Below are positions 16,055 to 23,486 of a stretch of DNA of 34,695 nucleotides, in pieces. Under the pieces are notes generated by a model. The model saw only the letters and a list, made by a program, of their open reading frames with translations, had not been told where the DNA came from and ran no database searches. Position numbers and translations under genes: made by a program. Every line of letters begins with the position of its first letter. Positions within the stretch are counted from its first letter, which is position 1. This stretch comes from Tianweitania sp. UT-5YL-CI-8 (lineage in GTDB: Bacteria > Pseudomonadota > Alphaproteobacteria > Rhizobiales > Rhizobiaceae): positions 1 through 34,695 of the forward strand of contig NZ_JASCRR010000028.1 of NCBI RefSeq assembly GCF_030010215.1, in the 5' to 3' direction.

Positions 16055-17254
16055 ATGAAGATAGTTTCGCTTGAAACGTTGCGGACCGATGAGTTCGCCA
16101 ATGTCTTATGGGTGCGTGTGCACACAGATGGCGGAGTGATCGGCCTCGGCGAGACGTTTTATGGTGCGGGCGCCGTTGAGGCTCATATTCATGACACCCT
16201 GGCAATGCGCCTTTTGGGCAAGAACCCACTGAACATAGAGGCTCTCCACAGGGAGATGACCAACCTGCCGATGGCACAGGCATCCACCGGCGTGGAATCG
16301 CGGGCCACATCCGCCATCGACATTGCTTTGTGGGATCTTTTCGGCAAGGCGTGCTCGCAGCCAGTGCACCAGATGCTGGGGGGCCTTTGCCGCGACAAAC
16401 AGCGGGTATATAACACCTGCGCGGGCTACAAATATGTGCGCTCGCAAAATATCAAGCCGGTATCCACCTGGAACCTGGGCGGTGTCAGCGGGCCTTATGA
16501 AGATCTGGACGGCTTCATGAACCGCGCCGACGCTGTCGCGGAAAGCCTGCTGGAAAGCGGAATTACCGCCATGAAGATATGGCCGTTCGACCCGGCGGCC
16601 ATCGAAAACCACGGCTTGCATATCACGCCGGCGCAGATGAAAAAGGCGATCGAGCCGTTCGAAAAAATCCGCAAGGCTGTCGGCGACAAGATCGAGATCA
16701 TGGTCGAGTTCCATTCGCTCTGGAACCTTCCGACCGCCATCAAGATCGCAAGGGCACTCGAGCCGTATAATCCGACTTGGTACGAAGACCCGATCCGCAT
16801 GAACTCTTCACAGGCACTGGCGGAGTTTGCGCGCTCGACGACCGTTTCGGTCTGTGCGAGCGAGACGCTCGGGTCCCGCTTCCCTTACAAGGACATGCTC
16901 GACCGGGATGCCATGCACATCGTCATGGCGGACTTGTGCTGGACTGGTGGGCTGACCGAAGGGCGAAAGATTGCCGCGATGGCCGACACTTATCATCGGC
17001 CGTTCGCTCCTCATGACTGTATCGGTCCGGTCGGCTTCATCGCAGCGATCCATGCCTCGTTCAGTCAGCCGAATACGCTGATCCAGGAATCGGTACGGGC
17101 TTTCTATACCGGCTGGTACAAGGAACTCGTCGACACGATTCCAGTAATTGAGGACGGTTATGTCCTGCCGATGGAAGGTCCCGGTCTCGGCGTCGATCTT
17201 TTGCCCCAGGTCTTCGAGCGGCAGGATTTGCACGTTCGTTGCAGCTCGCTTTAA
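16055..17254 (+). CDS. Enolase-superfamily acid-sugar dehydratase (mandelate racemase/muconate lactonizing group)
   Basis: 399 aa from ATG 16055, which follows a strong AGGAGGAGGA ribosome-binding site; the frame is open 26 codons further upstream. Acid-sugar dehydratases remove water from aldonic or uronic acids to give 2-keto-3-deoxy acids using Mg2+. Probable metal ligands are E218 (MVEFHSLW), E244 (WYEDP) and E270 (ASETLG). H320 in APHDCIGP is the likely general acid/base; K174 (AMKIWPFD) and H220 are further candidate active-site residues. The EFHSLW and PHDCxGP boxes place it with acid-sugar dehydratases rather than true muconate cycloisomerases. It is first in a plus-strand operon with two sugar-acid dehydrogenase-type genes. 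Exact stereochemistry of the substrate cannot be read from sequence. Confidence 0.85.
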   Translation: MKIVSLETLRTDEFANVLWVRVHTDGGVIGLGETFYGAGAVEAHIHDTLAMRLLGKNPLNIEALHREMTNLPMAQASTGVESRATSAIDIALWDLFGKACSQPVHQMLGGLCRDKQRVYNTCAGYKYVRSQNIKPVSTWNLGGVSGPYEDLDGFMNRADAVAESLLESGITAMKIWPFDPAAIENHGLHITPAQMKKAIEPFEKIRKAVGDKIEIMVEFHSLWNLPTAIKIARALEPYNPTWYEDPIRMNSSQALAEFARSTTVSVCASETLGSRFPYKDMLDRDAMHIVMADLCWTGGLTEGRKIAAMADTYHRPFAPHDCIGPVGFIAAIHASFSQPNTLIQESVRAFYTGWYKELVDTIPVIEDGYVLPMEGPGLGVDLLPQVFERQDLHVRCSSL

Positions 17255-17265
17255 AGGAGGCAGAC

Positions 17266-18036
17266 ATGACCAGCGTTCCACTTTTTAACCTCCAAGGACG
17301 CACAGCTCTCGTCACCGGCTCCTCCCGCGGCCTGGGGCTGGCCATGGCCGAGGGTCTGGCCGTCGCCGGCGCTCGCGTCATCATCAACGGAACGAATTCC
17401 GACCGTGTTGCCGAGGCGGTCTCGGCGCTTCAGGATGCTGGCCACGCAGCCGTTGGCGCCACCTTCGACGTTAATTCCGAGACGGAAATCGTCGCCACGT
17501 TTCAACGGTTCGACACAGAAGGGATTGCGATCGACATTCTTGTCAATAATGCCGGCATTCAGTTTCGCAAGCCCATGGTCGATCTTGCGACCGCCGACTG
17601 GCAGCGTGTGATCGACACCAACCTGACCAGCGCCTTTGTGATAGGTCGGGAAGCAGCGACGCGCATGATCTCCCGCGGTCGCGGCAAGATCATCAATATC
17701 GGGTCCCTGACGAGCGAACTCGCGCGCGCGACGGTCGCGCCTTATACCGTAGCCAAGGGCGGCATCAAAATGCTGACGCGGGCAATGGCGGCGGAATGGG
17801 CACAGCACGGTATCCAGGCAAATGCCATCGGTCCTGGCTACATGCTGACCGACATGAACCAGGCGCTGGTCAACACCCCTGAATTCGATGCGTGGGTGAA
17901 GGGGCGTACTCCTGCGAAGCGCTGGGGCCGCCCGGAGGAACTGGTGGGAACAGCGGTCTTCCTGGCATCAAGCGCCTCCGACTATGTCAATGGTCAGATT
18001 ATCTACGTCGATGGCGGTATGTCGGTCGTACTCTGA
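17266..18036 (+). CDS. SDR-family dehydrogenase, gluconate 5-dehydrogenase type
   Basis: 256-aa short-chain dehydrogenase. ATG 17266 has AAAGGAGG eight bases upstream; it begins 11 bp after the dehydratase stop. The NAD(P) motif TGSSRGLG spans residues 17-24 and NNAG is present. The catalytic S147, Y160 and K164 are all intact (GSLTSE and YTVAK). The overall pattern (FNLQGRTALVTGSSRGLGLAMAEGLA) resembles IdnO-type gluconate/5-ketogluconate reductases. With the adjacent idonate dehydrogenase-like gene it could form the two-step C5 epimerisation pair of the L-idonate to gluconate route. Other keto-sugar-acid substrates are equally possible. Confidence 0.85.
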   Translation: MTSVPLFNLQGRTALVTGSSRGLGLAMAEGLAVAGARVIINGTNSDRVAEAVSALQDAGHAAVGATFDVNSETEIVATFQRFDTEGIAIDILVNNAGIQFRKPMVDLATADWQRVIDTNLTSAFVIGREAATRMISRGRGKIINIGSLTSELARATVAPYTVAKGGIKMLTRAMAAEWAQHGIQANAIGPGYMLTDMNQALVNTPEFDAWVKGRTPAKRWGRPEELVGTAVFLASSASDYVNGQIIYVDGGMSVVL

Positions 18037-18069
18037 AGCGAACGCAGAAGAGAAAAGCGGGAGGAAGCC

Positions 18070-19116
18070 ATGCGAGGAATTGTCATACACGCGCCGAAAG
18101 ACCTGCGGGTCGAGGAAATCCCACCGTCCGCCTTGGCGCCAGACCAAGTGAGGGTAAAGGTCGCAGCAGGGGGAATCTGCGGATCGGACCTCCATTATTA
18201 CCATCATGGCGGGTTTGGTACCGTCCGTCTTCTCGAGCCGATGGCGCTCGGCCATGAATTTGCAGGTGTGGTGAGCGAGATCGGCAGTGCCGTTTCACAT
18301 CTAGTGCCGGGGATGCGTGTTTCGGTCAATCCGGGCCTGCCCTGCGGCATCTGTCGCTATTGCGTCGAAGGCCGCCAGAACCAGTGCGTCGACATGCGCT
18401 TCATGGGAAGCGCCATGCGATCGCCACATGTGCAAGGCGGTTTCCGGGAAGTCGTTACCGTCCACCATTCTCAGCCGGTTCCCATTGCCGATACGCTGTC
18501 GATGGGCGAAGCGGCGATGGCCGAACCATTGGCGGTGTGCCTCCATGCGGCGCGTCAAGCCGGTCCACTGCTGGGCAAGAACGTGTTGATCACCGGTGCC
18601 GGACCCATCGGCGCCCTGAGCGTCCTTGTGGCCCGATTTGCCGGTGCGGCACGCATCGTGGTGACCGACGTGGCGGATGCGCCGCTCGCGATTGCCCGTC
18701 AAGCTGGCGCGAGCCAGTCGATCAACGTCGCAAGAGACGCTGGTGTGCTCGATCCCTATCGAGCCGACAAGGGATTCTTTGATGTTCTGTTCGAGGCATC
18801 GGGCAATCAGGCCGCACTTGCCGACGCTCTGAACCTGCTACGGCCGGGCGGCATCATCGTCCAGCTCGGCCTCGGCGGGGAGATGACGCTCCCCATAAAC
18901 ACCATTGTCGCCAAGGAACTGCAGCTTCGAGGGACCTTCCGTTTTCACAGCGAGTTCGCTCAGGCGGTGGATCTTATGGGACAAGGTCTCATCGACGTGA
19001 AGCCGTTGATCACCGCGACATTGCCGTTCACGGCAGCAGAAGAGGCATTCGAGCTTGCCAGCGACCGCACGAAAAGCATGAAGGTCCAGCTGGATTTCGG
19101 CGGAGGCCTGTCATGA
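18070..19116 (+). CDS. Zinc-dependent alcohol dehydrogenase, L-idonate 5-dehydrogenase-like
   Basis: 348-aa medium-chain dehydrogenase. Catalytic-zinc residues C37 (GGICGSD) and H62-E63 (GHEF) are present, as are the four structural-zinc cysteines C92, C95, C98 and C106. The Rossmann stretch is VLITGAGPIGALSVLVARFAGAARIVV. The SDLHYYHHGGFG segment is characteristic of IdnD-type L-idonate 5-dehydrogenases and related polyol dehydrogenases. It starts 33 bp after the SDR gene and overlaps the next gene by 4 bp (ATGA). In the predicted pathway it would oxidise a hydroxyl of the imported acid with NAD(P). Assignment to the idonate type is by sequence feel, not by a search. Confidence 0.85.
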   Translation: MRGIVIHAPKDLRVEEIPPSALAPDQVRVKVAAGGICGSDLHYYHHGGFGTVRLLEPMALGHEFAGVVSEIGSAVSHLVPGMRVSVNPGLPCGICRYCVEGRQNQCVDMRFMGSAMRSPHVQGGFREVVTVHHSQPVPIADTLSMGEAAMAEPLAVCLHAARQAGPLLGKNVLITGAGPIGALSVLVARFAGAARIVVTDVADAPLAIARQAGASQSINVARDAGVLDPYRADKGFFDVLFEASGNQAALADALNLLRPGGIIVQLGLGGEMTLPINTIVAKELQLRGTFRFHSEFAQAVDLMGQGLIDVKPLITATLPFTAAEEAFELASDRTKSMKVQLDFGGGLS

Positions 19117-19589
19117 AAAGCCAGCTCGCAGCTCCGCTGACCGAAGAGGCTTTTCTACCCTTCGGCACGGTTTCCGAAATGTCCGACCTGTCGGGGTTGC
19201 TGTCGATCCAATCAGCGTATGAGGCGAGCGGCGCAGCGACTGAACCTGTCCTCCAGCTCGTCAAGATCGAGAGCATCCCCCAGCCGCTGACGATTTCCCG
19301 CCTCGAAATCCATCCCCATTCGGCGCAGACGTTCCTGGCGCTCGGCATGGCGCCATCGCTCGTCGTGGTTTGCAAACCTGACGCTGAGGGAGAGCCGGAT
19401 CTGGCGACCGTAAGAGCTTTTGTCGCTCGCCCGACACAGGTCGTCACCTATAATCGCGGCGTCCTGCACCATCGTCTGACGCCACTGAAGACACCCGCTG
19501 TTTTTGCGATGACAATGATGCATTCATCAGACGGAGACACAGTCGTTTATGATCTGCATGAGCCTATCACCGTGTCTTGGCAGGATTAA
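19113..19589 (+). CDS. Ureidoglycolate lyase (AllA) family protein
   Basis: 158 aa, the family's usual length, starting in an ATGA overlap with the preceding dehydrogenase gene. AllA enzymes split ureidoglycolate into glyoxylate and urea and fold as a cupin-like barrel. Matching features are EAFLPFGTV near the N-terminus, LEIHPHSAQTFLALG, LVVVCKP, and the conserved TVRAFVARPTQVVTYNRGVLHH stretch with paired histidines. No other allantoin or ureide genes are in the window, and the gene closes a sugar-acid operon. A different role on a keto-acid adduct or hemiaminal intermediate is possible. Family membership is well supported; the reaction here is open. Confidence 0.8.
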   Translation: MKSQLAAPLTEEAFLPFGTVSEMSDLSGLLSIQSAYEASGAATEPVLQLVKIESIPQPLTISRLEIHPHSAQTFLALGMAPSLVVVCKPDAEGEPDLATVRAFVARPTQVVTYNRGVLHHRLTPLKTPAVFAMTMMHSSDGDTVVYDLHEPITVSWQD

Positions 19590-19595
19590 AAGGTG

Positions 19596-19632
19596 CCTTC
19601 CAGGCGATTAGAAATGGTCGGCAGCTGGAAGG
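19596..19632 (+). terminator. Inverted repeat after the AllA-family gene
   Basis: CCTTCCAG (19596-19603) and CTGGAAGG (19625-19632) are perfect inverted copies separated by 21 bases, beginning six bases past the operon's last stop. There is no T-run. It could be a weak terminator or mRNA end structure. Confidence 0.3.
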
Positions 19633-19728
19633 TTCACTACCTAAAAGCTCCAACATGACACGGGTGCGACGGACAATGCCTGGGTAACCGCTGACGTGCC
19701 CCACTAAATGAGCCACTCGGATCTGGAA

Positions 19729-19750
19729 TGTCAATCGGCGTCGTAGCGGG
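19729..19750. repeat. 22-bp sequence repeated near the right edge
   Basis: TGTCAATCGGC(G)TCGTA(G)CGGG at 19729-19750 matches 34570-34591 at 20 of 22 positions (same strand). Both copies lie in gene-free sequence flanking the large rightward operon. The rest of 19633-19911 shows no recognisable gene. The repeats may be short remnants of the same insertion sequence end. Confidence 0.45.
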
Positions 19751-19911
19751 GGTCTGACTAAGATTTTCTGATATTTCGCGGAACGTTCGGCTGATTCCTT
19801 GGAGGGGATTAGCACGTGTGCCAGAGATTTCAGCGAGTAAGCCTTGCGCCGGGGATGCGATCCAAACTGATGATGAGCGTATTCAGATTCAGACCTGACG
19901 TAAGCGTCCCG

Positions 19912-20245
19912 TCAGGCCGCATGGTTTGACCAGTTCCACGGCAGGAGATCATCGACGCGGGTCATCTTATAGTCGGAGATTCGCGCGGGTATCGGCGAGC
20001 CATCCCTGCGGGTCCACACCATTCAGCTTGGCGGTCTCGATCAGGGTGAATGCGACGGCGGCGGCGCGGCCGCCGGTCTGTGAGCCTACGAACAGGTAGT
20101 TCTTCCGCCCTACCGCCACGGATCGCATGGCGCGCTCGGCCGTGTTGTTGTCGAGTTCGAGGAAGCCGTGGTCGAGATAGCGCCGAAGCCGCTTCATGCG
20201 CGTCAGGCCATATCGGATCGCCATGGCCAGCGGCGACTTGCAACC
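19912..20245 (-). pseudogene. IS66-family transposase, C-terminal remnant with frameshift
   Basis: The minus strand encodes KSPLAMAIRYGLTRMKRLRR, then LELDNNTAERAMR, GRKNYLFVGSQTGG and LIETAKLNGVDPQGWLAD, the conserved end of the IS66 transposase (TnpC). The reading frame then breaks and the true C-terminus MTRVDDLLPWNWSNHAA continues in another frame to a stop at 19912-19914. Everything upstream of the KSPLA segment is missing, so only about 110 of the usual ~500 residues remain. It abuts the IS6-family element region and is clearly inactive. Confidence 0.8.
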
Positions 20246-20335
20246 GCCTCAAAACTCTGAAGCGAGCAATGTATGGCAGGGCCGGACAAGAACTGATGAG
20301 AGCCAGAATGTTGCCGCTGAACCACACAGATTGAG

Positions 20336-20343
20336 GAAGGACC
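20336..20343. repeat. Left 8-bp target-site duplication of the IS6-family element
   Basis: GAAGGACC immediately outside the left terminal repeat; the matching copy GAAGGACT lies outside the right end (21158-21165), 7 of 8 identical. IS6-family elements make 8-bp duplications. Confidence 0.55.
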
Positions 20344-21157
20344 GGCGATGTTACTTTAACTGTTGTCCGGATGTGCCAAGGGAATTCGGCTCTCGGATCG
20401 GTTCAGGCCATGGCTCCGGCCACAGCTTTCCACTCCGCGATCGCTTGAAGGCGATGAAGGCGGTTTTGGGGTGCGGAACGGTGCGAACGGGATGGTACGA
20501 AGAAGTTGCGCAAAGTCGTGAAGATCGAGACGAAGCGTTGCAGACTTCCCGGTGATCGAAAGCCTTGCATCGATCGCTCCCGTTTTCGCAGCGGCCCGTG
20601 AGAATTCTCTGCTCGATTGTTCAATCTCTTATGCGAGCGATGTTCAATGTTCGGCATCACCTGACGGCGCGCCGCACCATAGGAGCGCAACTTGTCAGTG
20701 ATCATCCGCTTCGGCGCGATGCTCTGCTTCTTCGGAAGTCGGGTCAGCAATCGTCTGGCAGCCTTGGTGTTGCGGCGCTCCTGAACGACTTCATCGAGGA
20801 CGTATCCGTCCTGATCGACAGCGCGCCAAAGCCAGTATTTCCTGCCGGCTATGGTGATGCGCACCTCATCGAGGTGCCAGACATCATGAGGACATGGCTG
20901 CTTGGGGCGCAAGCGCCGCGCATAGTCGAGCCCGAACTTCTTGCCCCACCGCCGGATCGTCTCGTACGAGATGGCAATGCCACGCTCCAACAGCATTTCT
21001 TCGACAAGACGCAGGCTCAGCGGACCGATAGTACAGCCACACAGCATGAGCGATGATCTGAGGCGGGAACCGATGGCGCTTGTAGCTGACAGGTGGTGGG
21101 TTCATGCGCGTCCGTCTATCGCAGCAGTTCCTCACAAGTCGTTACCGTGACATCGCC
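20344..21157 (-). mobile_element. IS6-family insertion sequence, full length with terminal inverted repeats
   Basis: About 814 bp. The left end GGCGATGTTACTTTAAC (20344-20360) and the inverted right end GGCGATGTCACGGTAAC (21141-21157, read on the minus strand) agree at 14 of 17 positions. Both begin with GG as in other IS6-family ends. The transposase occupies nearly the whole element, about 50-60 bp from either end. Near-perfect 8-bp direct repeats flank it, supporting a simple insertion of the entire unit. The transposase is frameshifted, so movement would need help in trans. A related end fragment lies at 10351-10484. Confidence 0.75.
20403..21105 (-). pseudogene. IS6-family transposase, frameshifted
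   Basis: DDE transposase. The N-terminus from ATG 21105 reads MNPPPVSYKRHRFPPQIIAH, then the frame is lost after AVWLYYR. The rest continues in another frame from PLSLRLVEEMLLERGIAISY through RRWGKKFGLDYARRL, the catalytic DEVRITIAGRKYWLWRAVDQ (first Asp), ITDKLRSYGAA (second Asp), and RAENSHGPLRKRERSMQGFRS (Glu), to the stop at 20403. Two bases missing at the RF-PLS junction would restore a 234-aa protein, the standard IS6 length. All three DDE residues survive, so the lesion looks recent. Confidence 0.8.
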
Positions 21158-21165
21158 GAAGGACT
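21158..21165. repeat. Right 8-bp target-site duplication of the IS6-family element
   Basis: GAAGGACT, differing at the last base from the left copy at 20336-20343. Confidence 0.55.
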
Positions 21166-21345
21166 TCTTCGTACAAATATGAAATCAGTACCAGCGCCCT
21201 CGCGGGCATAGGCGATTGCTACCGCCCGGCTTAATGCCGGAGTCCGCTCCGGTAATGACGGCGACCCTGCCCTGAAGTTTCCCGCTGCCCTTGTAGCTCG
21301 TCTCGCCATGATCGGGCACCGGTCTCATCAGTTTGGTCAAGCCGG
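21166..21345 (-). pseudogene. SDR-family oxidoreductase, N-terminal remnant
   Basis: On the minus strand, PVPDHGETSYKGSGKLQGR leads into VAVITGADSGI, the N-terminus and cofactor motif of the large SDR group related to general-stress protein 39/YhxC. A frameshift follows, after which RAVAIAYAREGAGTDF continues in the next frame. The coding sequence then degenerates next to the IS6-family element, and no remaining part of the gene is found on its other side. It is a decayed fragment that was already broken, or was cut by deletion, around the IS insertion. Confidence 0.65.
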
Positions 21346-21615
21346 ATGGGCTCTGTTCCTGCTCTGGCTGGGGCGGTGTGGGGGTGATTTGCTTCCGACA
21401 TAAAGGTCTGCTGGATTATGAATGTATGCAGGAGGAACGAGCCGGATTTTGCTTGGTTCCGTTTGCGACGGACGAAGTAGCGTCACTCGCAGCAGGCCGA
21501 TTTACCCGACCAATTCCGAAAAAACTAAAAAGTATGTCCGTTAAACCGCCTCATGGAGAAAAGATTTCCTTGGGAAAAGAAACCACTTGCGCGAAGTCCG
21601 CTTTCTTGCATTCAT

Positions 21616-21631
21616 ATCTTGCATACAAGAT
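21616..21631. promoter_or_regulatory. ATCTTGCATACAAGAT palindrome, candidate operator of the downstream GntR gene
   Basis: A perfect 16-bp inverted repeat (ATCTTG-CATA-CAAGAT) ending three bases before the regulator's GTG start. The core TTGCATACAA resembles operators of FCD-type GntR regulators. A further CTTGCAT half-site lies 13 bp upstream (21605-21611). Position suggests autoregulation and control of the following operon. The remaining sequence between 21346 and 21604 shows no recognisable gene. Confidence 0.55.
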
Positions 21632-21634
21632 TGA

Positions 21635-22390
21635 GTGAATGGGAACCGTGTGGCCGTTGCATCCAGCATAAGCACCCGCATCATCAACGCGGTACTCAGT
21701 CAAAAGCTGAAACCCGGCGCGCGTCTGGGCGAGCAGGAACTGGCAACACTCTTCCAATGCAGCCGAACCATCGTACGCGAAGCCATGGTCGATCTCGCGG
21801 CCAGGGGCATCGTGATCGTCAGCCCGAGGCGTGGGTGGTATCTGCCCGAAGTAAACGTAGAGATGGCGCGCGAACTTTACGACGCGCGTGAGATTATCGA
21901 GACGGGACTGTTGCGGGCTTTTGCCCGTCGCAAGGAAACGCTCGATGCAGCGACCCTGGCTCGGCTGCGGCTTCATCTGGCAGAACAGAAGTCGGCGCTT
22001 GAGAGCGAGGATGTCGAGCGCCGCAGCTATCTCCTCGGCGATTTTCACGTCTGCCTTGCGCAATGCCTGGGCAACCAGGTGCTCGCGAGCAAATTGCGCG
22101 ATCTGACGGTGCTGACGACATTGTTCACAATGCGCCATCAGACACCGAGCGATGCGCGTCTCTCTTATGAGGAGCATGCGGCCGTTGTGGATGCGCTCGC
22201 CTCGGGCAACGCTTCCGAAGCCGAGCATTGCATGTGTCAGCATCTGGGAACCTGGGAAGCGAAGGTTCACCTCGTCCGCGAACACGATCCGTTGGAAAAG
22301 CTGCGCCAGGCGCTGACCTCGCCAAAGGATTTGCCCCCACAGGTCTCTCGCACGGCGGGCGTAGCCAAGGCCGACGAGGGAGACATCTGA
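21635..22390 (+). CDS. GntR-family (FCD) transcriptional regulator of the downstream operon
   Basis: 251 aa from GTG 21635; an in-frame GTG at 21650 (MAVASSIST...) is an equally plausible start since neither has a strong ribosome-binding site. A winged helix at about residues 10-75 (RIINAVLSQKLKPGARL, QELATLFQCSRTIVREAMVDL, PRRGWYLPEV) precedes an FCD domain with the canonical metal ligands: D and H in GDFHVCLAQ, H in YEEHAAVVDAL, and H near CMCQHL. The protein therefore probably senses a carboxylate through a bound metal. It is first in the plus-strand cluster with a Dpp-type transporter and hydrolases, and a palindrome lies directly upstream. Confidence 0.88.
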   Translation: MNGNRVAVASSISTRIINAVLSQKLKPGARLGEQELATLFQCSRTIVREAMVDLAARGIVIVSPRRGWYLPEVNVEMARELYDAREIIETGLLRAFARRKETLDAATLARLRLHLAEQKSALESEDVERRSYLLGDFHVCLAQCLGNQVLASKLRDLTVLTTLFTMRHQTPSDARLSYEEHAAVVDALASGNASEAEHCMCQHLGTWEAKVHLVREHDPLEKLRQALTSPKDLPPQVSRTAGVAKADEGDI

Positions 22391-22539
22391 TGGAAAGCCA
22401 GAGGATGTCAGGTCGTGTCGCCCGTCCTAGGCTTAATCCCCCGCATCTTGAGTCGGGCTTCGACATCCGCTGCGACGCCGGCCAGACCACGGCAGATGCG
22501 TTGGCGGCGCCTCCGCAGGGGAGGTCTCAGCCATGTTGA
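22390..22539 (+). CDS. Possible small ORF (49 aa) between regulator and transporter genes
   Basis: An ATG in a TGATG overlap with the regulator stop opens a 49-codon frame (MESQRMSGRVARPRLNPPHL...) that ends seven bases into the permease gene. The overlap at both ends looks operon-like, but I recognise no family, there is no clear ribosome-binding site, and the sequence could equally be a transcribed leader or the scar of a deleted gene. Confidence 0.2.
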   Translation: MESQRMSGRVARPRLNPPHLESGFDIRCDAGQTTADALAAPPQGRSQPC

Positions 22540-23486
22540 CCTTCGCGCTGCGGCGCGCTGTCTTAGGCATTCTCGTCCTGATCACCGTCTCTGTGCTGGT
22601 GTTCGTGTCGTTTCGCTTCGTGCCCGGCGATATCGTCAACCAGCAGCTTTCCGAGGCGGGCGCAGTGACGCCTGAACTGCTTGCACAAAAGCGTGCACAA
22701 CTCGGTCTGGATAAGCCGCTGCTGGTGCAGTTCACCGAATGGGCTTCCGGTGTCGTGACCGGCGATTTCGGCAAGTCGCTGTGGACGGGAAGGCCGGTCG
22801 CCAACCAGATCGTCACGGCACTGGTGCCGACGATGCAGCTTTCGATCGTCGCCATCATCCTCGGCGCCGTGCTTGGCATTGGAGCCGGGGTGGCGGCGGC
22901 GCTTTGGCGCGGAACACCCGGCGACATGATCCTGCGCATCGTCTCGACGGTATTCCTGGCCATTCCACAACTTTGGCTAGGCCTGCTGACGCTGACCGGA
23001 CTGGCCATGATTGGCTATTACATCCCGCTGCCCTATCGCAGTTTTTCGGTTAATCCGGCGATCAATTTCCAACAGGTCATTTTCCCGGCCGTTGCCTTGT
23101 CGCTGGGCGTAGCCGCTGCGCTGTCGCGCCTGACCCGGTCGGCGATGCTCGAAGTGACGGGCGCTGATTTCATCCGTGCCGCACGAGCGAGAGGCGTTCC
23201 CTCCTCGCGCCTTTATATCGGCCATGGGCTCAAAAACGCACTGATCCCGGTGATCACTTTGCTCGGCACGCAGTTCGGCAATCTCCTGTCGGGAACGGTC
23301 ATCATCGAGCAGATATTCAACATTCCCGGCCTCGGCAACATGCTGTTCGAGGCGGTGGCGAACCGCGACTACCCGGTCGTGCAGGCAGCGGTGCTCACCT
23401 ATGGCGTCATCACGATCGTCGTGAACCTTCTTGTCGATCTCTCCTACGGTATCGTCGATCCCCGCATCCGGGAGGCACGCTCATGA
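22533..23486 (+). CDS. Dpp/Opp-type ABC transporter, permease 1
   Basis: 317-aa DppB/OppB/GsiC-type permease starting at ATG 22533 with GGGGAGG upstream. The family hallmarks are LRRAVLGILVLITVSVLVFV (first membrane helix), RFVPGDIV, QLGLDKPLLVQFTEW, GDFGKSLWTGRPV, and the coupling motif DFIRAARARGVPSSRLYIGHGLKNALIPVIT. EQIFNIPGLGNMLFEAVANRDYPVVQ near the end is diagnostic. It imports peptides or other oligomeric or bulky solutes with its partners. Its stop overlaps the next permease start (ATGA). Confidence 0.93.
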   Translation: MLTFALRRAVLGILVLITVSVLVFVSFRFVPGDIVNQQLSEAGAVTPELLAQKRAQLGLDKPLLVQFTEWASGVVTGDFGKSLWTGRPVANQIVTALVPTMQLSIVAIILGAVLGIGAGVAAALWRGTPGDMILRIVSTVFLAIPQLWLGLLTLTGLAMIGYYIPLPYRSFSVNPAINFQQVIFPAVALSLGVAAALSRLTRSAMLEVTGADFIRAARARGVPSSRLYIGHGLKNALIPVITLLGTQFGNLLSGTVIIEQIFNIPGLGNMLFEAVANRDYPVVQAAVLTYGVITIVVNLLVDLSYGIVDPRIREARS

